64,000 bases of DNA, taken from NCBI RefSeq assembly GCF_036541405.1, contig NZ_JAZHFS010000010.1, positions 62,001 to 126,000 on the forward strand, written 5' to 3'. The notes under the pieces were generated by a model. The model was not told where the DNA came from. It ran no database searches and saw only the letters and a list, made by a program, of their open reading frames with translations. Origin of the DNA: Clostridium_AD frigoriphilum. Its GTDB lineage: Bacteria > Bacillota > Clostridia > Clostridiales > Clostridiaceae. The translations under genes were made by a program, and so were the position numbers. Position 1 is the first letter of the stretch; every line of letters begins with the position of its first letter. This document shows positions 25,824-35,037 of the stretch, one piece after another.

Positions 25824-27601
25824 TTTACCTCAGCTTTTGTAATACCAAGTTCTTTTAGCTGTTTGTCATCAACCATGTTTGGTGCCTCACTCATTGGACA
25901 GTAAGCATTTTGATTTTTCGGGAAAGCAATAACATCCTTGATGTTATCTGTTCCTGCTAAAAACATTATCATTCTATCTAGTCCAAAAGCAAGTCCGCCG
26001 TGAGGTGGTGGGCCAAATTTAAATGCTTCTAGTAAGAAACCGAATCTTTCCCATGCCTTTTCCTGTGTAAATCCCAAAACCTTAAACATAGTTTCTTGAA
26101 GCTCTGAACTATGTATTCTTATACTTCCTCCACCTAATTCTTCTCCATTTAAGACTATATCATAAGCTTTAGCACGAACTCTACCTGGATCTGATTCAAG
26201 ATACTGTAGATCTTCATCCATTGGCATTGTGAAAGGATGATGCGCTGCTATATATCTATTTTCTTCTTCACTATAATCAAATAAAGGGAATTCTGTAATC
26301 CATACAAAATTAAATTCCTTATTATCTTTTAAAATTTCTAGTTCTTTAGCTACATGTAATCTTAAGGCTCCTAAACTTTGTAGTGTTATACTATCCTTAT
26401 CTGCAACAATAAGCACTAGATCTCCAGTTTTTGCCTCAACCTTATCGAGTATTTCTTGCATTTGCTGGTCATTAAAGAACTTAGCCATAGGTGATTTTAT
26501 TCCATCTTCTTTACATGCAATCCAGGCAAGCCCTTTTGCTCTATAAGTCTTAACAAACTCACCAAATTTATCTAATTTCTTTCTTCCCATATCTGCAGCA
26601 TTCTCAACTTTTATAGCTCTTACTGAGCCACCATTTTCTATAGCGCTTTTAAACACTACAAATTCAGAATCTTTTACAACGCTTGTAATATCATTAATTT
26701 CCATTCCAAATCTTATATCTGGCTTATCTGAACCATATTTACTCATAGCTTCTTTATACTTCATTCGCCTTATAGGAAGTTTAACATCTTCATTCACAAC
26801 TTCCTTAAATACTTTTTTAATTAGTGCTTCGTTAATAGCCATAACATCATCTTCTTCAACAAACGACATTTCTATATCAATTTGTGTAAACTCTGGTTGT
26901 CTATTAGCTCTCAAATCTTCATCTCTAAAACATCTTGCAAGTTGAAAGTATTTATCATACCCAGAAACCATTAGTAATTGTTTAAATAGCTGTGGTGATT
27001 GTGGAAGTGCATAGAACATACCTGGATAATTTCTACTTGGGACTAGATAATCCCTGGCACCCTCAGGAGTACTTTTTGTAAGCATAGGTGTTTCTATTTC
27101 TAAGAATCCATTTTCATCTAAAAAGTCGCGAACAACCTTAGTTGTTTTAGATCGTATCATAAATATTTTTTGCATATCTGGCCGTCTTAAATCTAGATAT
27201 CTATATTTTAGACGTATATTTTCTGCTGCATCTAGACCTTCTTTTATATATATAGGAGGTGTTTCTGATTCAGACAATATTTTTATTTGCTCTCCTTTAA
27301 CCTCTACAAGCCCAGTTGGTAGATTTTCATTTGGAGATTGTCTTTTAACAAGTTCACCAGTTACAGCAAGGCAGTATTCTGGTTTTACTTTATCTGCTTT
27401 TTCAAAAGCTTCTTTGTTTATTTCTTCTCCAAATACTAATTGAAGTATTCCTGTTCTATCTCTTAAATCTATAAAAACAAGTCCCCCTAGATTTCTTTTT
27501 CTTTGAACCCAGCCCATTACTGTTATTGTATTTGATATGTGTGATTCTCTAAGATCTCCACACATATTGGTTCTCTTTAAACCATTTAATGCTTCTGCCA
27601 T
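25820..27601 (-). CDS. aspS: Aspartyl-tRNA synthetase
   Basis: A full-length 593-residue bacterial-type class II synthetase. The N-terminal OB-fold (VMGWVQRKRNLGGLVFIDLR), motif 2 (RCFRDEDLRANRQPEFTQID), the GAD insertion and motif 3 (GLAFGLDRMIMFL) are visible. It charges tRNA-Asp. It follows hemZ, with a 79-bp gap in which many clostridia carry hisS; here that slot is empty. The downstream regulator gene overlaps its stop. Confidence 0.97.
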   Translation of the reverse strand: MAEALNGLKRTNMCGDLRESHISNTITVMGWVQRKRNLGGLVFIDLRDRTGILQLVFGEEINKEAFEKADKVKPEYCLAVTGELVKRQSPNENLPTGLVEVKGEQIKILSESETPPIYIKEGLDAAENIRLKYRYLDLRRPDMQKIFMIRSKTTKVVRDFLDENGFLEIETPMLTKSTPEGARDYLVPSRNYPGMFYALPQSPQLFKQLLMVSGYDKYFQLARCFRDEDLRANRQPEFTQIDIEMSFVEEDDVMAINEALIKKVFKEVVNEDVKLPIRRMKYKEAMSKYGSDKPDIRFGMEINDITSVVKDSEFVVFKSAIENGGSVRAIKVENAADMGRKKLDKFGEFVKTYRAKGLAWIACKEDGIKSPMAKFFNDQQMQEILDKVEAKTGDLVLIVADKDSITLQSLGALRLHVAKELEILKDNKEFNFVWITEFPLFDYSEEENRYIAAHHPFTMPMDEDLQYLESDPGRVRAKAYDIVLNGEELGGGSIRIHSSELQETMFKVLGFTQEKAWERFGFLLEAFKFGPPPHGGLAFGLDRMIMFLAGTDNIKDVIAFPKNQNAYCPMSEAPNMVDDKQLKELGITKAEVK

Positions 27602-27680
27602 TTTATTTTTCTCCTTCCTTATTATAAATTATATTAACACTTAAATCAGTACCCTTAGGCGCTTTAATATACATTATATT

Positions 27681-29108
27681 TTAAGCATATAATGTATTAA
27701 GTAATACAATTTTCTTATCAATCATTTCATCTACTCTTTTTATGTATTCACGAACATCCTTTACGTTTGCGAACCTTTCATGTCTATTTTCATCTAAAAA
27801 CACGACTTTAGAAACTGCATCTGCACCTAGTGCAATGACTGTCTGTTTTTCTTCAATCATTTGAATATTATAGATTCCTTCTTTAGAAAGCGCTGTGTAT
27901 CCTATGTTTTCCATATTGCCTATCATATTTTTCTGCTTATACATATAATATGGTTTCATATCAAGTTTTTTTGTTAATTCTACAGTAAGCCCATACATTT
28001 TATTTAGTTCTTCTTGCCCTGGAACTTCAAATCTATAATTATTAAGCATATTTTCATGAAGCCTTGAAGCTCTTTTTATAGACATACCATGAATTGTAAT
28101 ACTATCCGGTTTAATCTTATAAATTTCATTACAAGTTTTAATCATATGTGAAATTTTTTCTCCAGGTAGACCTACTATCAAATCCATATTTATATTATTA
28201 AACCCTAATTCCCTTGCCATTTCAAATTTTTCAAAAACATCTTCTACGTTGTGATTTCTTCCAATTAATTTCAATGTATCATCATTCATTGTTTGAGGGT
28301 TAATGCTTATTCGATGTACCCCATATTTTTTCATAGTAATTAACTTTTCACGTGTTATGCTATCCGGTCTTCCACATTCCACTGTAAATTCTCGCACATT
28401 GTTTTGCAAAATAAATGCATCATATATATAATTCATTATAAACTCAAATTGTTCATTGTTTATTGCTGTAGGTGTACCCCCACCAAAATATACACATTCT
28501 ATATTTAACTTCTTTTCGAGTATGTACTCACCTATACTCTTAATCTCATGAGCTAAAGCCTCGAGATAAGGCATAACAATATTTTTGCATTTACCTATAG
28601 GATTAGAAGTAAAGGAACAATATATACACCTAGTAGGACAAAATGGCATATCAATGTAAATACTTACATTATTTTTTTCTTTATTAACAATATTTCGCTC
28701 AAATTTTGCAACATCAATACAAAGTTGTGCTTTATCTTCTCTTGTAACATGTTTTTCTTTAAACTCTGCGATTATTTTATCGTCTGTTACTCCCCTTTCG
28801 AGCAAGTCAAGAGCTTTTTTAGAAGGTCTAATTCCTATTATTGTACCCCACGGAAGTTCCTGAGTTGTGTTTTTTGAAAAATATATAAAAACAGCCTTTT
28901 TAACTTCATCCTTAAGTTTATATGCATTATTAACAAAATACTTAAAACTTTCAGGCTCGCCTTGTATATCTATTACAGTTTCCCCTACATTAATATTAAA
29001 ATCATAATCTTCTTCTACGAACTTAATATCTGGGAAAAAATAAAATAAATTTATGATTTGAAATACATCATAATTAAATTGCTCATTACTTAATTTTACT
29101 TTTATCAT
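27681..29108 (-). CDS. hemZ: Oxygen-independent coproporphyrinogen dehydrogenase HemZ (radical SAM)
   Basis: A 475-residue radical SAM protein. The cluster motif is CPTRCIYCSF and the glycine-rich SAM site is VYFGGGTPTAIN. HemZ-type proteins belong to the HemN/HemW superfamily; some oxidise coproporphyrinogen III without oxygen, others act as heme chaperones, so the exact activity is uncertain. An N-terminal domain of about 165 residues precedes the radical SAM core, as in HemZ. It sits in the conserved relA-dtd-MBL-hemZ-aspS block. Confidence 0.88.
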   Translation of the reverse strand: MIKVKLSNEQFNYDVFQIINLFYFFPDIKFVEEDYDFNINVGETVIDIQGEPESFKYFVNNAYKLKDEVKKAVFIYFSKNTTQELPWGTIIGIRPSKKALDLLERGVTDDKIIAEFKEKHVTREDKAQLCIDVAKFERNIVNKEKNNVSIYIDMPFCPTRCIYCSFTSNPIGKCKNIVMPYLEALAHEIKSIGEYILEKKLNIECVYFGGGTPTAINNEQFEFIMNYIYDAFILQNNVREFTVECGRPDSITREKLITMKKYGVHRISINPQTMNDDTLKLIGRNHNVEDVFEKFEMARELGFNNINMDLIVGLPGEKISHMIKTCNEIYKIKPDSITIHGMSIKRASRLHENMLNNYRFEVPGQEELNKMYGLTVELTKKLDMKPYYMYKQKNMIGNMENIGYTALSKEGIYNIQMIEEKQTVIALGADAVSKVVFLDENRHERFANVKDVREYIKRVDEMIDKKIVLLNTLYA

Positions 29109-29161
29109 CTTAACTCCTTAATAAACATAGTGTATAATATCCTAATATATTATACACCATA

Positions 29162-29770
29162 TTAATCCTGTAAAAATGGATTGTTTAATTTTTCTTTATT
29201 TATTGTACTACCAGGTCCATGACCAGGATAGACCAAGGTGTCACCTGGAAGGCACAAAAGCTTTGATTTAATACTATTAATTATAGCATTAAAATCTCCT
29301 CCTACGAAATCTGTTCTCCCAATAGAACCTGCAAAAAGTGTATCCCCAGTAAACGAACATTTGCCTGTTAAAAAGCTCATGCCACCAGGTGTATGCCCTG
29401 GAGTATCTACACAAGTAATTTGAATGTTTTTAATTTTTATTATATCACCATCACTTAATAATTTATCTGCACCACCTTTAATAAGAGGTCCAAATAAATA
29501 CTCACCTTTAGTTATTAAATCATCATCTTTTTTGCTTATACAAACTATTGCATTTGTTATTGCTTTAAGTTCGCAAACCCCCGATGTATGATCTACATGA
29601 CCATGTGTTAAAAGTATATACTTAACTTTCGCACCCATATTGTTTATTACTTTAACAATATCATCAACATCTCCACCTGGATCAATCACTACCGCTTCAC
29701 TTGTGTTCTTATCCATTACAATATAACAATTTGCTTCATATATTCCTGCTATAACTTTTTTAATTTCCAT
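29162..29770 (-). CDS. MBL-fold metallohydrolase (glyoxalase II-like)
   Basis: A 202-residue metallo-beta-lactamase-fold hydrolase. The metal site THGHVDHTSG fits HxHxDH, with further ligands in DTPGHTPGGM, TGDTLF and PGHGPGS. Family members hydrolyse thioesters such as S-lactoylglutathione analogues; the substrate is not known. It is 10 bp downstream of dtd and clearly in the relA operon. Confidence 0.87.
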   Translation of the reverse strand: MEIKKVIAGIYEANCYIVMDKNTSEAVVIDPGGDVDDIVKVINNMGAKVKYILLTHGHVDHTSGVCELKAITNAIVCISKKDDDLITKGEYLFGPLIKGGADKLLSDGDIIKIKNIQITCVDTPGHTPGGMSFLTGKCSFTGDTLFAGSIGRTDFVGGDFNAIINSIKSKLLCLPGDTLVYPGHGPGSTINKEKLNNPFLQD

Positions 29771-29780
29771 TCTAATCCTC

Positions 29781-30227
29781 CTAGAAATCTTTCTTACTCT
29801 CTAAAAGCAGAGTTACTGGGCCATCATTTTGGATATAAACTTGCATATCCGCCCCAAATTCTCCAGTTTTAACTTCGCCTATTACTTCCGCACACTGTTT
29901 TACAAACTCTAAATACAATTTTTCAGATTGCTGACCACCAAGGGCTCTCATAAAACTTGGTCTTCTGCCTTTCCTACAATCTCCATATAATGTGAATTGT
30001 GAGACTATAAGAAGTTCTCCGCCAACATCTATTAAAGATTTGTTCATTTTATCATCTTCATCAAAAATTCTAAGATTTAAAATTTTATCCTTTAAGTACT
30101 TTATATCATCCAATGTATCTCCATCACATATTCCAACTAAAACATTTAAACCAAACCCTATTTCACTAACTACTTTGCCACTCACTTCAACCCTTGATGA
30201 TTTAACTCTTTGAACTACTGCTCTCAT
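29781..30227 (-). CDS. dtd: D-aminoacyl-tRNA deacylase
   Basis: A 148-residue protein of standard DTD length. The two signature motifs are LLIVSQFTLYGD (SQFT) and DGPVTLLLES (GPVT, the cross-subunit Gly-cis-Pro motif). It removes D-amino acids, and glycine from tRNA-Ala, as a cytoplasmic dimer. It lies 32 bp downstream of relA in the conserved relA-dtd pair. Confidence 0.96.
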   Translation of the reverse strand: MRAVVQRVKSSRVEVSGKVVSEIGFGLNVLVGICDGDTLDDIKYLKDKILNLRIFDEDDKMNKSLIDVGGELLIVSQFTLYGDCRKGRRPSFMRALGGQQSEKLYLEFVKQCAEVIGEVKTGEFGADMQVYIQNDGPVTLLLESKKDF

Positions 30228-30259
30228 AAATACATCTCCTAAATAAAATAAAACAATTC

Positions 30260-32443
30260 TTAATTTTTAATCCTATAAACTTCTAATACACCAGATAATT
30301 TAGCTATTTTCTTTTGTAATTCTTTCAAATTATCTATCCCTGCAACTTTTAACTTTATATTTATTAAGGCAACATTGTTTTTTAAAGTTTTTGCATTTAT
30401 TGAATAAAGTTGAGTTTTAGTTAATGTTATTATCTCCATTATACTAGATAATAGACCATATTTGTCATCAGCTTTAATTTGAATTTCGGTAATATACCCT
30501 TTTCCCTCTGAAACTCCCCAGCTTACTTCAACCACCTTATTTGCATCATTATTCATTAGGGATTTAGCGTTTTTACAATCACGTCTATGAACAGAAACTC
30601 CACGACCCATTGTTATATAACCTATTATTTCGTCTCCTGGAACTGGGTTACAGCATTTAGCGAAACGTACAAGTAGATTTCCTTCACCTTTAACTATTAA
30701 TCCTGAATAATCCAATTTCTTTTTATCATCTTTGCTTATGGTCTTAGTTATCTTTTCCTCAATATCCTCAACCGTCATGTTTTCTTGTTTGTTTTTATTC
30801 TCATAAACTTCTCTCAATCTATTAACTACAGTTGAAGGCATAATATCTCCCACTCCAACATATGCAAATAAATCATCTAAACTTCTAAAATTATATTTTT
30901 TGTATATTTTTTCTATTGCTTCGCCCTTAGCAATCACTCCAAAATTATATTCTTGTCTTTTGGATTCTCGTTCTAATAGTTCTTTACCTTTTTCAATACT
31001 TTCTTCTCTTTTGGACTTTTTAAACCAGGCCTTAATTTTACTCTTAGCTTGATTACTTTTTGTAATATTTAGCCAATCAATATTAGGACCCTTAGCCGTA
31101 GGTGAAGTTATAACTTCAACTATTTCTCCAGTTTTTAAGTGATATTCAAGTGGCACCATTCTTCCATTTACTTTTGCACCCATACACTTGTTTCCAATAT
31201 CTGTATGTATTCTATATGCAAAGTCAATTGGAGTTGCATCTAAAGGTAAGTTAATAACCTCACCTTTAGGTGTAAATACGAAAACTTCATCTGAGAATAA
31301 ATCAATTTTAAAACCTTCCATAAATTCTTCTGCATCAAAAGTTTCCCCTTGCCATTCAAGAATATCCTTTAGCCATGAAAGTTTAGAATCAAGATTTTTA
31401 TCATCACTTTGATCTGTACCCTCTTTATATTTCCAATGAGCTGCAATACCATACTCTGCAGTTTTATGCATCTCATAGGTTCTAATCTGTATTTCAAAAG
31501 GTTTTCCATGTGGCCCTATTACTGTTGAATGAAGTGACTGGTACATATTAGGTTTTGGCATAGCAATATAATCTTTAAATCTTCCTGGAATTGGTTTATA
31601 AACTGTATGTACTATACCCAAAGCCGCATAGCAATTACCAATATCATTTACTAAAATTCTAACGGCAGTCAAATCAAAAACTTGATCTATAGTCTTGTTT
31701 TGGGTAGCCATCTTTCTATATATACTGTAAAAATGCTTTGGTCTACCATCAAGTTCAGCTTCTATTCCAACAATATTTAAGTTATATTTTAATTCCTTCA
31801 TTATATTGTTAATATTATCTTCACGCTCAACTCTTTTTTCCGCAATTTTTCTTACTAGATTATAATATTCATTTGGGTTTAAATATCTTAGTGATAAATC
31901 CTCAAGTTCCCATTTTATTTTAGACATTCCAAGCCTATGTGCGAGCGGAGCATAGATATCCAAAGTTTCTTTTGCTTTTTGTTTTTGTTTTACAATTGGC
32001 ATATATTTAAGCGTTCGCATATTGTGAAGTCTATCTGCAAGCTTAATAAGAATAACTCTAATATCTTTTGCCATAGCAAGTAACATTTTACGAACATTAT
32101 CAGCTTGTTCCTCTTCCTTAGTCTTATATTTTATAAGTCCAAGCTTAGTAACGCCTTCCACCAAATTTGCTACCTCTATATTAAATTCTCTGCTTACATC
32201 TTCAAAAGTATATACTGTATCCTCAATTACATCATGAAGTAAGCCCGCAACAATTGTACTAGTATCAAGTCCCATTTCTGCTAAAATACATGCTACTTCT
32301 ACTGGATGAACTATATATGGTTCACCAGATTCTCTCTTTTGCTCTTTATGTGCAGCATAAGAAAAATTAAATGCTTTAATAATAAGGTCTTTGTCTACAT
32401 TATTACAATTATTTTCAATCTTAGATAATAATTTTTCTAACAT
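30260..32443 (-). CDS. relA: Bifunctional (p)ppGpp synthetase/hydrolase RelA/SpoT
   Basis: A 727-residue long RSH protein. In order are the HD hydrolase domain (HDVIEDT), the synthetase domain (YQSLHSTVIGP), a TGS domain (VFTPKGEVINLP), the conserved Cys region (FAKCCNPVPGDEI) and a C-terminal ACT domain. It makes and degrades the stringent-response alarmone. The intact HD motif suggests a bifunctional Rel. It lies between apt and dtd. Confidence 0.97.
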   Translation of the reverse strand: MLEKLLSKIENNCNNVDKDLIIKAFNFSYAAHKEQKRESGEPYIVHPVEVACILAEMGLDTSTIVAGLLHDVIEDTVYTFEDVSREFNIEVANLVEGVTKLGLIKYKTKEEEQADNVRKMLLAMAKDIRVILIKLADRLHNMRTLKYMPIVKQKQKAKETLDIYAPLAHRLGMSKIKWELEDLSLRYLNPNEYYNLVRKIAEKRVEREDNINNIMKELKYNLNIVGIEAELDGRPKHFYSIYRKMATQNKTIDQVFDLTAVRILVNDIGNCYAALGIVHTVYKPIPGRFKDYIAMPKPNMYQSLHSTVIGPHGKPFEIQIRTYEMHKTAEYGIAAHWKYKEGTDQSDDKNLDSKLSWLKDILEWQGETFDAEEFMEGFKIDLFSDEVFVFTPKGEVINLPLDATPIDFAYRIHTDIGNKCMGAKVNGRMVPLEYHLKTGEIVEVITSPTAKGPNIDWLNITKSNQAKSKIKAWFKKSKREESIEKGKELLERESKRQEYNFGVIAKGEAIEKIYKKYNFRSLDDLFAYVGVGDIMPSTVVNRLREVYENKNKQENMTVEDIEEKITKTISKDDKKKLDYSGLIVKGEGNLLVRFAKCCNPVPGDEIIGYITMGRGVSVHRRDCKNAKSLMNNDANKVVEVSWGVSEGKGYITEIQIKADDKYGLLSSIMEIITLTKTQLYSINAKTLKNNVALINIKLKVAGIDNLKELQKKIAKLSGVLEVYRIKN

Positions 32444-32466
32444 GCTTATACACTCCTAAAATCAAA

Positions 32467-32486
32467 GGCTGGTTAAATAACCAGCC
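32467..32486 (-). terminator. Hairpin between apt and relA
   Basis: Perfect 9-bp arms GGCTGGTTA and TAACCAGCC with a 2-nt loop, followed by TTTGATTTT on the minus strand. It could partly terminate transcripts coming from apt into relA. Confidence 0.6.
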
Positions 32487-32559
32487 AATACTTTTTACTA
32501 ATATTATATAGTAATTTGTAGAATTATGCAATTTTAATTTATTGACTAACTAAACTAGA

Positions 32560-33078
32560 CTAACTATTATATTTTACAAGAGACATTATATCATAATCCT
32601 TAAGTTTCTCTTTGCCGTGAAGATCTGTAAGTTCTATTACAAAGTTTAAAGAAATAACATCTCCACCCATTTGTTCTATAAGTTTTGTTACCGCTGCAAC
32701 TGTCCCACCAGTAGCAAGTAAATCATCTACAATAGCTACTCTTTGTCCAGGCTTTATTGCATCCTTATGTATTTCAAGTTTATCAGTTCCATATTCGAGT
32801 TCATACTCAATTTGTAGTGTTTCATAAGGTAACTTACCAGGTTTTCTAACTGGTACAAATCCTGCTCCAAGAGCATAGGCTACAGGTACCCCAAATAAAA
32901 AGCCTCTTGCCTCTGGTCCCACTATAACATCTATTTGCTTATCTCTTAAATACTCAACAATATCATCTATTGTCTGCTTAAGAACCTTTCCATCTTGTAA
33001 TATGGTAGTTATATCTTTAAAACTAATACCTTCCTTTGGAAAATTTTCTATTACTCTAATACTATTTTTAAGTTCCAT
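32560..33078 (-). CDS. apt: Adenine phosphoribosyltransferase
   Basis: A 172-residue enzyme that converts adenine and PRPP to AMP. The PRPP-binding motif VAIVDDLLATGGT is clear, as are the N-terminal IRVIENFPKEGISFKD and GPEARGFLFG. It precedes relA, a neighbourhood shared by many Firmicutes. AGGGGGATAAC is the ribosome binding site. Confidence 0.96.
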   Translation of the reverse strand: MELKNSIRVIENFPKEGISFKDITTILQDGKVLKQTIDDIVEYLRDKQIDVIVGPEARGFLFGVPVAYALGAGFVPVRKPGKLPYETLQIEYELEYGTDKLEIHKDAIKPGQRVAIVDDLLATGGTVAAVTKLIEQMGGDVISLNFVIELTDLHGKEKLKDYDIMSLVKYNS

Positions 33079-33155
33079 TGTTATCCCCCTAAATTAGATG
33101 ATTTACACAAACACATGAAGAATTCATTATTTTTACTCTTGCCATATACTAAACA

Positions 33156-34028
33156 TTATATACTATTTTTAAGTTCCTTATCTAAATATTTTGATATCTG
33201 CAGTGCCCTATTTTTCTCTGTTGTTATAAATAACTCGACAACAATTTTAGCATTATCCATTTTTCCAACAGGATTAATTGTTGGTTTAACTGTGGATGCT
33301 AATTTTAAAACCGTTTGTTCATTAATAATATTGATGTTATGTATTTTTATCAATGCGCAAATTCCATAATTAGTTGTACAATTTAATTGTTTTATACCTT
33401 CTTCAACTATTATTTTATTTTCACTTTCAATCTTTTTCCTGCTATATATAGTACCTATCATTACCAAATCCATATATTTGTTTACAGATTTCATCTTGTA
33501 GTAAGTTGAAATCGCTTGAGCTAGTTTAAACGTCATCCCGCAGGTACATAATTCCTTAAATGGGTAATTGCATCCCTTTTGATTTGGATTGACAACTATA
33601 GTATGTGGAACGTATTTAATTGGTTTATGAAAATCAGTTATTATAACATCTATTCCAATACTTTTACATAGTTCTACTTCACTAAAAGAATTAGTACCAC
33701 AGCCTAACGTTATTATAAGTTCAGGTCCTAAATATTTTATATGATTAGTAATATCTTTTTCAACTAAATCACGATTTTCACTAAGTTCACTTGGTATAAA
33801 ATACTCAACATCAGCATTTACAAACTTTAAAACTAACATCAACAAAGATATTGCAGTAATACTATCCACATCATAAAATCCATATAAGACAATTTTTTCT
33901 CTATAATTTATCGCTTTTATAATCCTTTTTAATGCATCTTCCATTCCCTTTAATAAAAGTGGATTATACATGTTATATTCTATAAAATCATTATTATTCT
34001 TTTGTATGTCTTTAAAAAAATCCACCAT
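33156..34028 (-). CDS. Degenerate, truncated RecJ-like DHH protein
   Basis: A 290-residue protein that aligns by eye with the first half of RecJ exonuclease (MYNPLLLKGMEDALKRII, then YPFKELCTCGMTFKLAQAI) at the place where clostridia usually encode RecJ. All three metal-binding motifs are altered: GDYDVDG is GFYDVDS, VDCG is LGCG, and DHH is DFH (residues 132-134). The DHHA1 and OB parts are absent and the remaining 77 bp before apt cannot hold them. It is therefore very unlikely to be an active nuclease. The frame is open throughout, so it may be a maintained pseudoenzyme or an early-stage relic. Confidence 0.75.
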   Translation of the reverse strand: MVDFFKDIQKNNNDFIEYNMYNPLLLKGMEDALKRIIKAINYREKIVLYGFYDVDSITAISLLMLVLKFVNADVEYFIPSELSENRDLVEKDITNHIKYLGPELIITLGCGTNSFSEVELCKSIGIDVIITDFHKPIKYVPHTIVVNPNQKGCNYPFKELCTCGMTFKLAQAISTYYKMKSVNKYMDLVMIGTIYSRKKIESENKIIVEEGIKQLNCTTNYGICALIKIHNINIINEQTVLKLASTVKPTINPVGKMDNAKIVVELFITTEKNRALQISKYLDKELKNSI

Positions 34029-34085
34029 AAAAACTCCTCGATATTAATAGAAAATATATAATTGTAGTTTTCTATTATGTAAAAT

Positions 34086-34137
34086 AAAAAAAACAAAGAA
34101 GTAATTAATACATCTTACTCCTCTGTCCTTTGTTTTA
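34086..34137 (-). terminator. Terminator after secF
   Basis: AAACAAAG...GAGTAA pairs with TTACT...CTTTGTTT and is followed by a long T-run on the minus strand. It separates secDF from the RecJ-like gene. Confidence 0.65.
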
Positions 34138-34166
34138 AATTGTTTGAATCGAACCATTAATTGCGA

Positions 34167-35033
34167 TTATGCAGTTACTTTCTTAGTTCTTTTCTTAAGA
34201 AATGCCCACATAGGACTTGCTATAAAGATTGAAGAATAACATCCAACTCCTATACCAATTAGTAATGGACCACTAAGGTCTCTTATAGATGGTACGAATA
34301 CCCATACCGAAAATATACAAATTAAAACTGTAAGAACTGTATTTATTGATCTAGCCATTGTTTGTGTAACACTAGTATTAGTAATTTCTGCTATAGTTGC
34401 TTTTCTCATAATTCTCTGATTTTCTCTTATTCTATCAAATATAACAATAGTATCATTAATAGAATAACCAACTACAGTAAGAATAGCAGCTATAAATGTT
34501 GCATTTACTGGTGTTTGAAATACCGCATACACTGTAATAGTAATTAATATATCATGTACTAATGCAAGTATTGCAGAAACTGCAAATTTAAATTCAAATC
34601 TAAAACCAACATAAACTAACATGAAAAGCATAGCAACAATTAAAGCACTCACTGCTTTTGTCTTTAATTCAGAACCAATAGATGCACCAATTGTATCTTC
34701 TGAAACTAAAGTACTAGATTTAAATTGTGTCTTAATTTCTTTTAACATGGTTGCTGTTTCATCAGCTGAAAGAGCATCGCTTTTTACAGTTATTTCGATT
34801 TCTTTAGCATCATTTATTGTTTTTGATAAATACTCACCCTTTGCGTGTTTATCAATTATTTTATCTACATTTGACTTATCAAATTTTTGATTCATATTTA
34901 TAGTAATTGCTGTACCACCTTTAAAATCTATACCTAAGTTTAGACCTTTAGTTGCTACGACCCCCATTCCTATTACAATTATAATTAGAGATATAGCAAA
35001 CCATACTTTAGTTTTTTCAACTACCTTTAGCAT
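34167..35033 (-). CDS. secF: Protein translocase subunit SecF
   Basis: A 288-residue membrane protein with six helices and the family motifs LGIDFKGGTAI near the N-terminus and GYSINDTIVIFDRIREN in the fourth helix region. With SecD and YajC it uses the proton gradient to help late steps of Sec-dependent export. It is 4 bp after secD. Confidence 0.96.
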   Translation of the reverse strand: MLKVVEKTKVWFAISLIIIVIGMGVVATKGLNLGIDFKGGTAITINMNQKFDKSNVDKIIDKHAKGEYLSKTINDAKEIEITVKSDALSADETATMLKEIKTQFKSSTLVSEDTIGASIGSELKTKAVSALIVAMLFMLVYVGFRFEFKFAVSAILALVHDILITITVYAVFQTPVNATFIAAILTVVGYSINDTIVIFDRIRENQRIMRKATIAEITNTSVTQTMARSINTVLTVLICIFSVWVFVPSIRDLSGPLLIGIGVGCYSSIFIASPMWAFLKKRTKKVTA

Positions 35034-35037
35034 ATAT

